A stretch of 64,000 nucleotides of DNA from Diatrype stigma. Lineage: Eukaryota; Ascomycota; Sordariomycetes; Xylariales; Diatrypaceae. The DNA lies in NCBI GenBank assembly GCA_022225965.2, contig JAKJXP020000082.1, forward strand, positions 1-64,000. The letters are read 5' to 3'. Positions 47,696 to 58,827 of this stretch are shown piece after piece; the first letter of the stretch is position 1, and every line of letters begins with the position of its first letter. A program made the position numbers and the translations under genes. The notes under the pieces were generated by a model that worked only from the letters and a program-made list of their open reading frames with translations, searched no databases and had not been told where the DNA came from.

Positions 47696-49219
47696 TTACC
47701 AGTCGACTGAATCAGGATCGTCATCCCTAGAACTGTCCTCATCACTATCCTCGTTTTCTCTGATGTGTACCTCCACCTCCGTCCAGACTCGGAATTTGTC
47801 TCCACGAGGAAACTCGGCAGCGACCCACTCGTCGTAGTACTCCAGCACGACGTCCGCGGACAGCGGGAGCTTGTCCGGGTAGCACTTCCCGCGGCGGCGG
47901 CAGTACATATTGAGGGAGCACCGCATCCCGTGAGGGTTGCTGAGGGGCGACTCCAGGCACCAGTATTCGTCGACCCCGCTACCCTCATCATCCCCCTCCT
48001 CCGTGCGTCCTTCGAGGTACCCGCATATGCATGCATCGGACAGGTCCATGTTGTTCCGGACCCACGGCAGGAACCTCCGCCAGGACGTCCGCTCCAGGCC
48101 GAAATCGCGCAGGCACAGCTCCCGGAGCGTGCCTCGGTGGAGCTGGAGCGCGGCCTCGAGCTCCTGCCGGGGGCAGTGGACCGAGCCGAGCGTGAGGCAG
48201 CGCAAATTCTGCCACCGAAAGCCGGGCGCCACGAGGTGGCCGAGCACGGCGACAGGCCCGGGCCAACTCTCGCCTACGTAGTCGCCGAAGTCGAGGGCGA
48301 GCGTGTCGAGCTCCACCAGCGTCGCCAGCGCGTCCCGGACGTGGCCATTGGCCATGGCGGCCTCCACCTGCTCGATCGCATCCCGCGCGTCGAAGCCCTC
48401 GTCGCCGTAGTCCTCGATGCTCAGGCCGAGCTCCAGGCACTTCAGCGTCGCCGCCAGCGGGGCGAACAGCCGCCGCAGCTCGGCCGGGTCGTCCCGCTCG
48501 AAGAAGTCCCAGTGCACGGAGCTGGCGCGCACGCTCTCGATATCCTCGCACCGCGCCCCCACCGCGTCCGCGTTCGCCTTGAGCAGCGCCTCCAGAAAGC
48601 GGCCGCCGTAGGGGCGGTCCAGCAGCAGCAGATCGCTGTGCACCATGTCGCGGTGCGGCGTCATGCGGCGCCGCCGGCCCTCCCTCCCGCGCCCGGCGCC
48701 TGCCTCGAACTTGTAGGACTCGGTGACGGTGAAGGCGCGCAGGCTCCTGGCGAGGCGCGGCAGCACCTCGTCGCGGAGGGCATCGATGTCCCGCCGGTTG
48801 ACCAGTATGTTCTGCTGGTTCCGGGCCGCGGCGACGTAGCTCCGGTGCGCCTCCTCGAGCTCCGCCTGCGACATGTTGTACTCGTCGCCCAGATCGCGCG
48901 CCGTCAGGTCCGAGTTCCGCAGGGCCAGCCGGCGCGCCCGCTGGTACTCGTCCACGTACGGGCCGAGCTCCACCGGCGGCTGCTGCTGCATGTCGGAGAT
49001 GTACACGAGCGACCGCACGTGCCGCGACAGCACCGGGTGGCGCGCGATGGCGCGCAGCCGCGCCAGCTCCTGCTCGTGCGCCTCGAACGTCACCTCCGGC
49101 AGCAGGTGCGCCGCGCCGATCTGGGCGAAGGAGCGGCTGACGAGCCGGAAGCTCACCAGGTCGACGGGGCTGAGCAGCGATGCGATGGTGTGCAGGAGTT
49201 CTGACGAGAGCCTGTCCAT
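47696..49219 (-). CDS. F-box protein, 507 aa
   Basis: A single-exon ORF opening with a canonical fungal F-box at residues 1-40 (MDRLSSELLHTIASLLSPVD, then LVSFRLVSRSFAQIG), the Skp1-binding element of an SCF ubiquitin ligase. Residues about 225-400 are helical with leucine-rich strands (LVELDTLALDF, LRCLTLGSV, LRELCLRDF) spaced like degenerate leucine-rich repeats. A cysteine-containing segment (MRCSLNMYCRRRGKCYPDK) and an acidic Asp/Ser tail follow. The target is unknown. It is read divergently from the dienelactone-hydrolase-like gene across 0.93 kb. Confidence 0.85.
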   Translation of the reverse strand: MDRLSSELLHTIASLLSPVDLVSFRLVSRSFAQIGAAHLLPEVTFEAHEQELARLRAIARHPVLSRHVRSLVYISDMQQQPPVELGPYVDEYQRARRLALRNSDLTARDLGDEYNMSQAELEEAHRSYVAAARNQQNILVNRRDIDALRDEVLPRLARSLRAFTVTESYKFEAGAGRGREGRRRRMTPHRDMVHSDLLLLDRPYGGRFLEALLKANADAVGARCEDIESVRASSVHWDFFERDDPAELRRLFAPLAATLKCLELGLSIEDYGDEGFDARDAIEQVEAAMANGHVRDALATLVELDTLALDFGDYVGESWPGPVAVLGHLVAPGFRWQNLRCLTLGSVHCPRQELEAALQLHRGTLRELCLRDFGLERTSWRRFLPWVRNNMDLSDACICGYLEGRTEEGDDEGSGVDEYWCLESPLSNPHGMRCSLNMYCRRRGKCYPDKLPLSADVVLEYYDEWVAAEFPRGDKFRVWTEVEVHIRENEDSDEDSSRDDDPDSVDW

Positions 49220-50154
49220 TTTGTCTGTGTTGTTGGCTGGCGTAGGTGTAGGTGCTGTTCGGTGCGATAGAATTCCTAGCTACCTAATTTTATAAATAGT
49301 ATTTTATAAATAGTAAGTAGGTGCTTGAAAAGAAATGCGTGAGACGAGTATAAAGGGTAACTACCAGCGTTTAAGATCGCCAAATACAAACTCGTACTTA
49401 GGTACACTAATACCTGGGTGACTGCCTAAACACTAACTGTGAGGTTGCCCCTTTTCTGGTGCTACTTCGTAGAAGGTTGCCTAAAACGGTAAAACGGATA
49501 CCTATAGCCCTTAACTCTGACATGTTGCTACGGCTAACTTATGTCAACGGCCGACTGTGCCGCTATATTTCCATACCTTCGTGTAGGTAGATTACGCATT
49601 GGAATGGATTGAACTTATGGCTATCGATATTCAAGAGCATTTTATGAACAGTCACGATGATTACTGTTTCAAAGCCCTGAAGCCAAAACAGCTTATGTAA
49701 CTGTGCTAATTGCATTATATGCTTTACTACTTAACTATACATAATCGTACCACTTGACTGCGTTGCTTAGCTTTTTTTCTTTTTGTAATGTTATTCAACT
49801 AGCTTCTTAACCGTTATAAGCAGTAGCACAGCAGTAAAAAAGCTGTAACAGAAGCGCTGTAGCATCGCTGGACAGCGTTGGCAGTCTGGGGAAGTCGAGT
49901 TTCCTGTCATAAACCCTGTTCCCTACATGTACGGATGACGACATAGCTCAACGCCTCAAATGCCGGTTTCCTGTTATAAGTCACGTAGAGCATGACGAGC
50001 CGAACGTCGCAATTATGAATTGCATCTGTATCTATTTCATCTATCTTGGCTTGGTAGTTCGAGTTAATACTCATTTTTGATCTCATTGGATTTATAGTGA
50101 TAGGTAGTGCACTATAAGCTCCTTTCTTCGCACGGGTACATACTCAATCAAAAG
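49220..50154. promoter_or_regulatory. divergent promoter region
   Basis: No gene seen. It separates the F-box gene (minus) from the DLH-SnoaL gene (plus) and probably contains both promoters. ATTTTATAAATAGTA is duplicated near 49286-49315. Confidence 0.4.
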
Positions 50155-51649
50155 ATGGAGATCAACCTCCCTGGTATTGTGAACGCCGCCACGTCCGTGC
50201 CGAACCGCGATGGCCGGAGGGCCGCAATCATCTCAGACAATCGCCCTAACTACCGGGATCCCGGATTCCTGTCAAGCGACTTCCCCCGCAACCCCCCAAA
50301 GCTCTACGTCTCGGCCGAGAGTGATGAATTCGACCAACTTACGCTCAGCGAATGGAGAGACGAGGGCTTCGAGGTCGAGTACCTCAGCATGGGCGAAGGC
50401 GAGAAGCAATATAGGGCTAAACTGGCGTCGCTGAATAGAAGCGACCTCGGCCCTTGTGAGACTTATGCCATTGTAGCATATGGAGATGCAGCATCATACT
50501 GCCTCGAGTATTTCCACGTACTCGATAACAACGAGGATTTCAAACTCAGCTGCCTGATCGCTTACTACCCCACGCGCATCCCAGATCCGGAGACTCGCTT
50601 CCCCGGTGGTGTGCAAGTCCTGGTCCACCTCGCCGGGAGCGAAATCGGCGTGGTCAAGCAGAGCCAGTTGGTCGGGATCCAGGGGAAGAGGCGAACCTCA
50701 AGGAAAGCGATCGAGAGGGGCATCGGAACGGGCAGGACCCTGCAGCTGGGTTACCCGGGGTACACATACGACGCCGAGCCTGGGTTTGCGGAACACGACC
50801 TGGACGAGTACGATAAGGTCAGCGCCGAGCTGGCCTGGAGCAGGAGCTTGGCGGCAGCGAGGAAAGCCTTCCAGAGGGAACCGAAGGCAGAGTTACTACT
50901 GGAACAAAATCTTCAGGGTAATTGACCTCTTCTTTGCACACTACAGTTCACTTAGTGTCCACGACTGACGCCAGAATATAGGCAAATTCTACGCGCGCGA
51001 CCTGAATCAGACGATGTCTAACTACACGACCCACAAGTCGCCTCACGTCACCTACGTGCCTACGCTCACCGGGGGCGTGGGTGCCGAGGAGCTGCAGCGG
51101 TTCTACTCTCAATTCTTCCTCGACAACGGCAAACCGACGGAGGAGTCGCTGAAGCTGACGCTGCTGTCGCGGACAATCGGCGCCGACCGCGTCGTCGACG
51201 AGCTACACGTGGCCTTCAAGCACACCGCGGAGATGCCATGGATCCTGCCGGGCGTTCCGCCAACCGGCAAGAGGGTTAAGGTCGTCATCGTGAGTATCGT
51301 GACGCTGCGCGGCGGCAAGCTATACCACGAGCACGTCTACTGGGACCAGGCGAGCGTGCTGGTGCAGACGGGCCTGCTGGATCCGAAGCTCGTCCCGCAG
51401 AAGGCGAAGGACCGCGGGGTGGAGCGCCTTCCCGTCATCGGAAAGGATGCGGCGAGGCGCATGCTGGGGAGGGACCTGAATGATGAGGAGGAGGGGGAGG
51501 CGGATAACAAGCTGATCAAGGGCTGGAGCAATGACCATAATAGTACGGATAGGAATGGGGATTCCGCTGCCACGGACAAGAACGGCGATGGAGAAACGAA
51601 TGGTCGCAAGAGGGAGGAGATAGAGAATAACGGAGACAAGGCAGAATAG
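50155..51649 (+). CDS. dienelactone-hydrolase-like / SnoaL-like two-domain protein
   Basis: Exons 50155-50917 and 50982-51649 (phase-1 intron) encode 476 aa. Residues 1-250 follow a dienelactone-hydrolase (alpha/beta) fold: the LSCLIAYYPTRIPDP strand-loop and, near the end, PGYTYDAEPGFAEHDLDEYDKVSAELAW, where the histidine corresponds to the catalytic one. The nucleophile elbow, normally GxCxG, here reads AYGDAASYC, so the canonical cysteine position looks lost. Exon 2 is a SnoaL/NTF2-like domain (LTLLSRTIGADRVVDE, VIVSIVTLRGGKLYHEHVYWDQASVL). The last 50 residues are an Asp/Asn/Glu-rich, low-complexity tail. Similar DLH-SnoaL fusions exist in fungi; their substrates are unknown. The intron sits at the domain boundary. 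Confidence 0.75.
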
Positions 51650-52351
51650 AGGCAACATGAGAATCACTGGAAAAGGGGGGCTGAAGTCAGGGGAACGTCG
51701 CATTAACTAAGTATGCATTCATGATATTGAGCTTATGTATACGACGAGGGATATTTTAATTTTAGCCAAAATCCATATTCAGATAGTTTCCCCTTAACGG
51801 TGACTTCTGTCGTTCAGTGACTATTTATCAGTATTTAATCTTACCAACAATGCCAACCAGCCCTTGTACGATCGAGGTGTACGGTGTATTTATCTATGGA
51901 AGATGAAAATCCTCGTAAGTATAATACTATTGCTGATATGTTCCTTTGATATTTATTCAATATACCAACTCAACACCCGATTAAAGTAAGGTGACTGGGT
52001 AACAGATTGTTATCCCTGACAGTTCTGCATAGTGTGTATCTTTGTGGGGGCTGAAAGCTCCAGCTGAAAACGGAACAATGTTACTCTTTGTAATGCGAAA
52101 AGCATTTCGATCATACGGTTTCATTTGAGAAATTCCACGATGTAAACTCTTTGCGGACTGTCTTTGTCCAAAAGTGTCATTCGTTTTCCGAGGATTGCGG
52201 GTACCCTTTAAACATTCGGTCTGGTACAACAGCCGCAAGTTCAAGTTTAAGACCAGTGTATCTCCCGAGCCCCTGTTAGTTCCAAAGTACGTCCGCGCCA
52301 TTGATATAATATATATTTTCATTGGAGTGAGGATCACGACCCAAAGGCATC
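51650..52351. other. intergenic, 0.7 kb, NLR promoter side
   Basis: No supported gene. AT-rich in the first part. TATAATATATAT near 52304 lies about 50 bp upstream of the SIR2-NACHT start. Confidence 0.4.
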
Positions 52352-53967
52352 ATGGCTGCAACTAGTCCGAGAACACGACAGAGAGCCCAGAATAAGGAAA
52401 GGGATGCAAAGAGAAGACAAGACGAGGCTATAGAAAGGCTTCGAGGCGAGCTAAAGGATGGGCGGCTGGCAATTTGCGTTGGCTCTGGTGCCACTATATC
52501 TGCTGCGTCCAGCCAGTATTATCGATTATCAGTAAGTTGACGTGTTTCCCGCCAGGGTGTATTCCCGCTGAACTTGTTCATTACGCAATACTCTGTAGAG
52601 CTCTTACTTAATTGAAAACTACAGTGGAATGGTTTTATGATTAATGGCCTTGATTACTTCGAAGACCAGGCCAAGGCGTTCGGGGAGGTTGACAAACATA
52701 AGCGTGATCTTGATCGCGCGCGAGGACTTCTGCAAGACCCCGACGCCACAACTGATGATCTCCTCGATGCTGCAAATAGGTTACAGAAATTATTGTCGGC
52801 GCGCCACGATCTTTGGTCCGGGTGGTTGAAACATCAGTTCAAGAACCTATACAAATATGTGGACAATACGGCCATTCTCGACAGCCTGAAAAAGCTGCAT
52901 GAACACGGAGCTACTTTTCTGACCACGAACTACGACGATTTGATTGAGAGGCACCTGAACATGCCCCCTATTGATCGGTCAAACCCCGAAAGTCTCATGT
53001 CCTACCAACGGGGAGCTCTCGATGCAGTGTTTCATCCTCACGGATATTGGCATAACCCAGGCAATGTCGTGCTGTCTGCACAAGATTATTACGGTGTTAA
53101 GGGGGACGCGGATGTCCAGGAAACATTGAGACACCTGTTGGCGACCAAGACCGTGCTGTTCGTCGGTTGCGGAGGAGGCGTGGCCGACCCCAACTTCGGC
53201 AGACTCATGGAATGGATTGGCGAAAAGCACAAGAATCGAGGTGCCACCCATTATATTCTATTCCAAAAGGACGAGAGGAACCCTGTTACCGAGCTGGCTT
53301 TGAATCATGTCAAGTGTGAAAGCTATGCTGATATCAGCCGCTGGCTCGAGGACCTATTGGATCCAAGCGAACGTAATGAAGGATCAAGTAAGTCATTCAA
53401 ATATGCAAACTGCTAGTAGTTAAGACCTGACCACCACCACTTCAGTTCATGCAGCCCCAAAGACCAGCCAGCGCAGATCAATTGATTTGTGGCTCCAACC
53501 CTCCGACCAAAGCGGTTTCCTCATTGACAACTGTAACCTCCAAGGACCAACTGATGTCGTAGATGACGTGACGAAGGGTAAAGGTGTATGGGGGAAGCGC
53601 GGTTCACTCGTAAGGGTTCATGGGGGTAGTAAGTCTTACAGCTTCTCACTATCCGCATGTTACACGTAACTCACCATGTCCTTTTATTTTAGGTGGCAAT
53701 GGCAAGTCAGTGTTTTGTTCATCTGTCATCAAAAACACAATGGCAGCGTGTCGACTCGCAACTTACCAGCAGGCACGAGACTCTATTGCTTACTTCTTCT
53801 GTACAACACACAATGTACACAACGAAACATTCAATACAACGGAGCACAGCTTCTCCCGGTTCTTGCGCAATACTCTGTCACAACTTTGCCCGCCTAATCA
53901 AGTGTTTAAGGAGCTACAGGATTTATATGACAATTGCACAAGATATCACCCGGCTAGGCCCGCTATT

Positions 53968-54067
53968 AAATTAGTCTACGGGTCCAAAAGGGTTTTATAC
54001 CGCAACTTGCCATTTATAACAATAACAATTAATAATTCGATTAGCTTTATAATTGCGCCGCCGCTTT
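53968..54067 (+). repeat. split direct repeat A1
   Basis: Aligns with A2 (58321-58420) for about 100 bp, including the shared words TCGCAAC/CCGCAAC, AATTCGATTA and GCGCCGC. A1 keeps G and C at many sites where A2 has A and T. Confidence 0.85.
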
Positions 54068-54242
54068 TATTTCGAATTTTAATTCGAATCCTTTATAAGT
54101 ATTTCCTAAATTCGATTTATTAATTAATTGTTATTTATTTATAAATTTCGATATAATAAATCTTAACGATACCTTTATATTTATTCCTGCTACTTAAAAC
54201 GCGTTTTTAGAAATCGTCGCCGCAGGTACCGAAAAATGCGTA

Positions 54243-54767
54243 ATGCGTTTTTTATTAAAGGCGCCGGCGGCCTTTAATATAATATTAAGAACCGATATCG
54301 CCGGTTTTTTGCCGCCGGTTACGAAGCTTGCAAAACGATTATGCGTAAATACGGCTGGCAAGTTTTTCGAATCCGTTTTTTTGGCCGAAAAGTTCGATTT
54401 TCGCAAGCGCCGGCTTAAGGCACGTAAGGTCGAGCTAAAAAAGCAAAAGCTATAAAATAAGGTAGCCCGCCGGTATTTCGAAAAGAAAACCCGAAGGCGC
54501 GTTCCGGATTTAAACGACGAAATTAATAAATATCTTAATATCGTAATAAGTACCGCAAATATATTTCCGGATATGGAAATACGTTACGTAATGCAAATAT
54601 TCGAATTTAAGTTTAAGCCTTTAAACTTAATTAAGTTCCGGATTAACGTTTATTCGGAAGCGCAAGACGAAGCTTTAAACGTTCGTATCGTTAATTCCGA
54701 ATTTCGGTTCGTTTTTAATATTGGAAAGATTCCTTATTACGGTTCCGATTTATATATTTTCTTTTAA
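54243..54767 (+). pseudogene. remnant of first retrotransposon ORF (gag-like)
   Basis: Two in-part-open frames with basic, Lys/Arg-rich content (54243-54455) and an EFKFKPLNLIKFRINVYSEA segment (54573-54767). The position before the RT matches a gag-like ORF. No zinc knuckle or other diagnostic motif is legible. Confidence 0.4.
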
Positions 54768-55814
54768 TATTTCGCCCGATATATGGAAATCTACGCCTGT
54801 TTTTTTTTAATGCACCCAAACGTATGAATAAGCATAATGCGTTTTGCCGGGTATATAGCGAAATACGGACAAGCCTATCGGATAAAGTATACATTTATAT
54901 ACGCAATAGCTCGCATAATTTTCGCAATAAATCTCGGCCATAACGCGGCGGAATAAAAAAACGAAAAGCCGGATTGAATTAACGAATTCTTTTTTTTTAG
55001 CGCCTTTAAAACATATAACGAAAGCGCTTCGGCGCCGCCTAAAGCCCGGAAAACCTTTTAAAGGAATATTTGTCGCAATTGGAACAAAAACGAATACGTT
55101 TGGGAGGCTTTCGGTAATAAATACGAAAGGCCTTATAAATGCCTTAATTATAACGGAAATTATAAAATAACGGAATATAATAATAAACCCGAATAAAATT
55201 CGGATATTGTTACGTCCGGCTTTAATAATTCGCCCGTAATACCGAAAAATCCGGAAATAATTTAGCTATTCGTTCGGATATGCAATTTTTCCCCGGCCAA
55301 ATCGGATATTAATATATTCCTCCTTTTCGAAACTTTCTTTATAAATAAGGGTCCTTTCCGGGATTCGCCGTTTCCTTTAATTGCCGAAAAATAAAAGGCC
55401 GTTTTCGGGCGTTATTCCGGAAAACTTTCCATTTTAATCGACGGCATATTTATATACGGCATTTAATTCGGTTATACGTAACAATTTTTACCGGTAATTT
55501 TCGGAAATTTCGCAATAGCTTACGAAAATCCGGCGGTAATTTAATAACAACTAAAGGGCGACTTTATATTCGGCCGCGTCGCTTTCGTTTCGTTTTCTTT
55601 GCCGCCCGGTTTCGTTTTTTTCCCGTTCGGCTTTGTGCCAAAACCGAACGGAAAGTAACGCAAGATATACCACCTCTTTTATTTTCCGAAGGATTCGATT
55701 AACGACTAGATTCCGGAAATAAGTGTTATATTTAAATATATTACAATCGAAAACGTTTTCGATTTTATATGCCGTTCCGGCAAAGGGTTTTTTTTCGTTA
55801 AAAAAAACCTTAAG

Positions 55815-56035
55815 GACGCGTTTCGCATGGTGCCCGTAGCGGTATTGCAGCGCCGGCTGTTCGGTTTCGAATGGCGCGAAAGGTTTTATTACGAAAACTG
55901 CCTTTTATTCGGCTTTCGTACGGCCTTATATTTATTTAATTTATTTATAAAAGCCCTTTATTAAATGCTTTCCGTATTACTTATCGAAATATTAATCGCT
56001 TATTATTTCGACGACTTTATTTTTGTATTTTTTTT
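55815..56035 (+). pseudogene. reverse transcriptase core remnant (DIRS-type)
   Basis: Reads DAFRMVPVAVLQRRLFGFEW, then FYYENCLLFGFRTALYLFNLF and, after a stop, IEILIAYYFDDFIFVF. The FG(L)RTAP-like and Y(L)DD-like motifs in this order match DIRS/Ngaro reverse transcriptases; L-to-F changes are consistent with RIP. Confidence 0.85.
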
Positions 56036-57405
56036 CGGAAAAATCGCGATTTCGTTATATTTCTTTTATAATAAACTAATCGCTGCGTTAGGAATTTTTC
56101 CGAATCCCGAAAAAAACGGCTAGGACATAACCTTCGAAATTCTCGAAATCGAAATCGATATAACGTTAATAAGCGCCCGTTTATCGGAACGGAAATTTAC
56201 GAAAGCCAATAAATTAATTGCCGATGCTTTTATCGCAAGTACCTTTTTCGGCCGCTAAGCCGAGCGGATTGCCGGCTTTTTAAGCTTTTGCGTAACGGTA
56301 ATGCCCTTAAGCAAGCCCTTTTTATACGAAGTCTGGGGCTTTTTCGTTTTTATACGCAACTTACGTTTATAACGTCCGTTTAATAGCGGCGCCGTAAGGG
56401 ATTTACGATGGTAAAGGGATTTTTTTCGGGATTTTAACGGCATTTACCTATTAATAAATTCGGACCGGATAGTTTTTCACTTATTTATAGATTTTTTAAA
56501 ATCCGCGTTTGAAGGTTTTTGGTATCGCGGAAATTCGATTTAAAGAAGTTGGCGTACGAACCTGCCCATTTCGGTTATCCAAGCCTTTTATCGTCCATTT
56601 GGCGAAAACGAATTATAACTTTTAATTAATATTTTCGAATTAATTACGATTTAAGAAGCCTTTTTATTATTCGGCCTAACGTAAATATACGGTACGATTA
56701 TCGTATATATCGATAATATAACGGCCCAATACGGCTTGCTTAGTTTTAAAATAAAGGCGACCCCTTTAATAAATGCCTTTCGCAACGTTTTTATTCGTTC
56801 GGCGGAACTTAATATTAACCTTATAATAATACGCGTATCGTCGGTTAAAAATATATTCGCGGATATACTTTTCCGACGGGATTAATAATTAATTATTAAC
56901 TTATGCCCCAATTAATAAACGTTTATAACATTAAGCCCCCAAATAATTTCGCAATACGGATATTACGAATTTCCTTTAACGAAAATTACGTAAGGTTATT
57001 CTGAACCGGGCTCGTTTCGAATATCCGAAGAACCTATAACATAACGGTACGCTCGTACGAATTGTAATGCCGACGGCACGCATTTATACCGTAGCCGGTA
57101 ATAGCAACCACCTTTTCGGAATAAATATTCAATCGGGCCTTCGGCCGGATATAAAACCGGCTTTGGGGCCTTATAATAAAGAAATACCTAGCATTTATAC
57201 GTTCGGTATATGTTAATATAAATTACGATATAACAATTTTCGAAAACGCATATATAAAACGCTTAATATAAGGGATAAAGTATTTGTTTTTATACGAGCC
57301 GGTACGAATCGAAAAAAAGCCTTTCATTTTTAAAGCCACGTTTTAACGGCTCGTTAATTCCGAAGCGACGGCGGGCGAAAATCCCGGAAATACATTCGCA
57401 ATTAA

Positions 57406-57920
57406 TGCCGCCTTTATAACGGCATGAATAGGGTTTTTTCGTTTAAACGAAATTATATATACCGAAATCGATACCGGCGATTCGGTCCGATATGAATACG
57501 AAAAGTTTTTTTTATTCTGCATTACTTCTTTCGAACGGGAGAACTATTTCCGGTTATTTTTCCGATTTAGCAAAACGAATCGGAATAAAAACGAAATAAC
57601 CCTAATAATAAAGGCTATAAACGATACCATATGCCCTTATTTTTATATGGCCAAATAGTTACGATAGAATTCGAATTCCGAATATAATCCAAGCCGATAA
57701 TCCTTATTTCGCTTATAAAACGGCGCCTTTATCCGCGAACGCGCTTTTGCCGTATTCCGGGTCCGCCTAACGCGAATCGGAATTCCTCTTAATACGTATT
57801 CGGGCCATAGCTTTCGCCGGAGGGCCGCATAATACGCTTTCGATTTCGGCATAAGCGAAAAAAACATTAAGCTATTAAGCAAATGGTTTTTCGATGCCGT
57901 ATGCCGGTATTACAAAACGT
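57406..57920 (+). pseudogene. tyrosine recombinase remnant
   Basis: AAFITA.IGFFRLNEI, then TYSGHSFRRRAA at about 57793-57830 (the H-x-x-R box) and KLLSKWFFDAVCRYYKT at 57870-57920, with the likely nucleophile tyrosine in RYY (57905-57913). Several TAA/TAG stops interrupt the frame. Such a recombinase replaces the DDE integrase in DIRS-order elements. Confidence 0.85.
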
Positions 57921-58029
57921 CCTTAATAAGCCTTTTATACCTATAACGCTATTTCGTATACGGACAGTCGAAAACGAATTAATAATTCTTTCTTTATATT
58001 TAAAAAAAAAAACAACAAATAAAATAAAT

Positions 58030-58320
58030 TAAGCTGCTTTAAGCCGGTTACGAAAACAGCTTTCGGTTGTTTTTACGAACGTTATAATATCCTTACGCAA
58101 AAGGTCCGCATAAACCGCTATAAGCCGTTTTTATAATATCCTTATTCAAAAGTACCGTTTAAATAATTAAAAGCGGCCTTTACGAACGTAATAACAGCCT
58201 TACGAAGCGTTACGTAATAGCGTTTTTCGAACGTTATAACGGCCGGCTTTTAAAAGAATTTATATCATTAATATATTATTCCAATATCCTTTAATCGAAT
58301 TCTTAAAATGATTTGTAAAT
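58030..58320 (+). repeat. split direct repeat B1
   Basis: Aligns over its full length of about 290 bp with B2 (58538-58827). It is more AT-rich: where B2 has CGGCCCCTAAAGGGGCTCAT, B1 has CGGCTTTTAAAAGAATTTAT. Confidence 0.9.
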
Positions 58321-58420
58321 AAATTAATTTATAAATCCAAAAAAGTTTTATATCGCAACCTGCTATTTATAATAATAATAATCAACAATTCGATTAACTT
58401 TATAACCGCGCCGCTGTTTT
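58321..58420 (+). repeat. split direct repeat A2
   Basis: Second copy of A, directly after B1. After about 100 bp the similarity to A1 fades and about 117 bp of other sequence leads into B2. Confidence 0.85.
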
Positions 58421-58537
58421 TTCCGTTTATTGTTCTTATTAACGCTTACGGTTATAACAAACGGAAAAAAAAAGATTTTAATAAGGGGAATATTAATAAG
58501 GGGGTTATTTATAGGTTTTAATTTATTTATACGTATA

Positions 58538-58827
58538 AGGCTACCTTAGGCCGGCCGCAAAAATAGCTTTCGGCTGTTTTTATGAACGTTATAATATCTT
58601 TACGCAAAGGATCCGCATAAGCCGTTATAAGTCGCTTTTATAATACCTTTATCCGAAAGTACCGCTTAAATAGCTAAAAGCGGCCTTTACGAACGCAACA
58701 ATAGCCTTATGAAGCGTTACGCAATAGCGCTCTCCGAGCGCTATAACGGCCGGCCCCTAAAGGGGCTCATACTACCAATACACTGTTCCAATACCCTTTG
58801 ATCGAATTCCTGAAGTGATTTGTAGAC
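58538..58827 (+). repeat. split direct repeat B2 (3' end of element)
   Basis: Last copy of B, ending ...GATTTGTAGAC immediately before host sequence AATGAAAAACTG. It is the least mutated B copy. Confidence 0.9.

Larger units (their letters stand above)
53968..58827 (+). mobile_element. Ngaro/DIRS-like tyrosine-recombinase retrotransposon, RIP-degraded
   Basis: A 4860-bp AT-rich insert. Its ends carry split direct repeats in the order A1 (53968), interior, B1 (58030), A2 (58321), B2 (to 58827), the arrangement of PAT/Ngaro-type elements. The interior keeps, on the plus strand, a reverse transcriptase core (DAFRMVPVAV, LFGFEW, FGFRTA, then YYFDD) and a tyrosine recombinase with GHSFRRRAA and KWFFDAVCRYY. 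Stops riddle both. There is no target-site duplication; only AA is shared at both junctions, as expected of recombinase-mediated integration. Base changes between repeat copies are almost all C-to-T or G-to-A (RIP). Confidence 0.85.

Noticed and set aside
47765..49204. 479-aa plus-strand ORF opposite the second F-box gene
   Set aside because: His/Arg/Pro-rich shadow; the minus strand has a clear F-box at its N-terminus.
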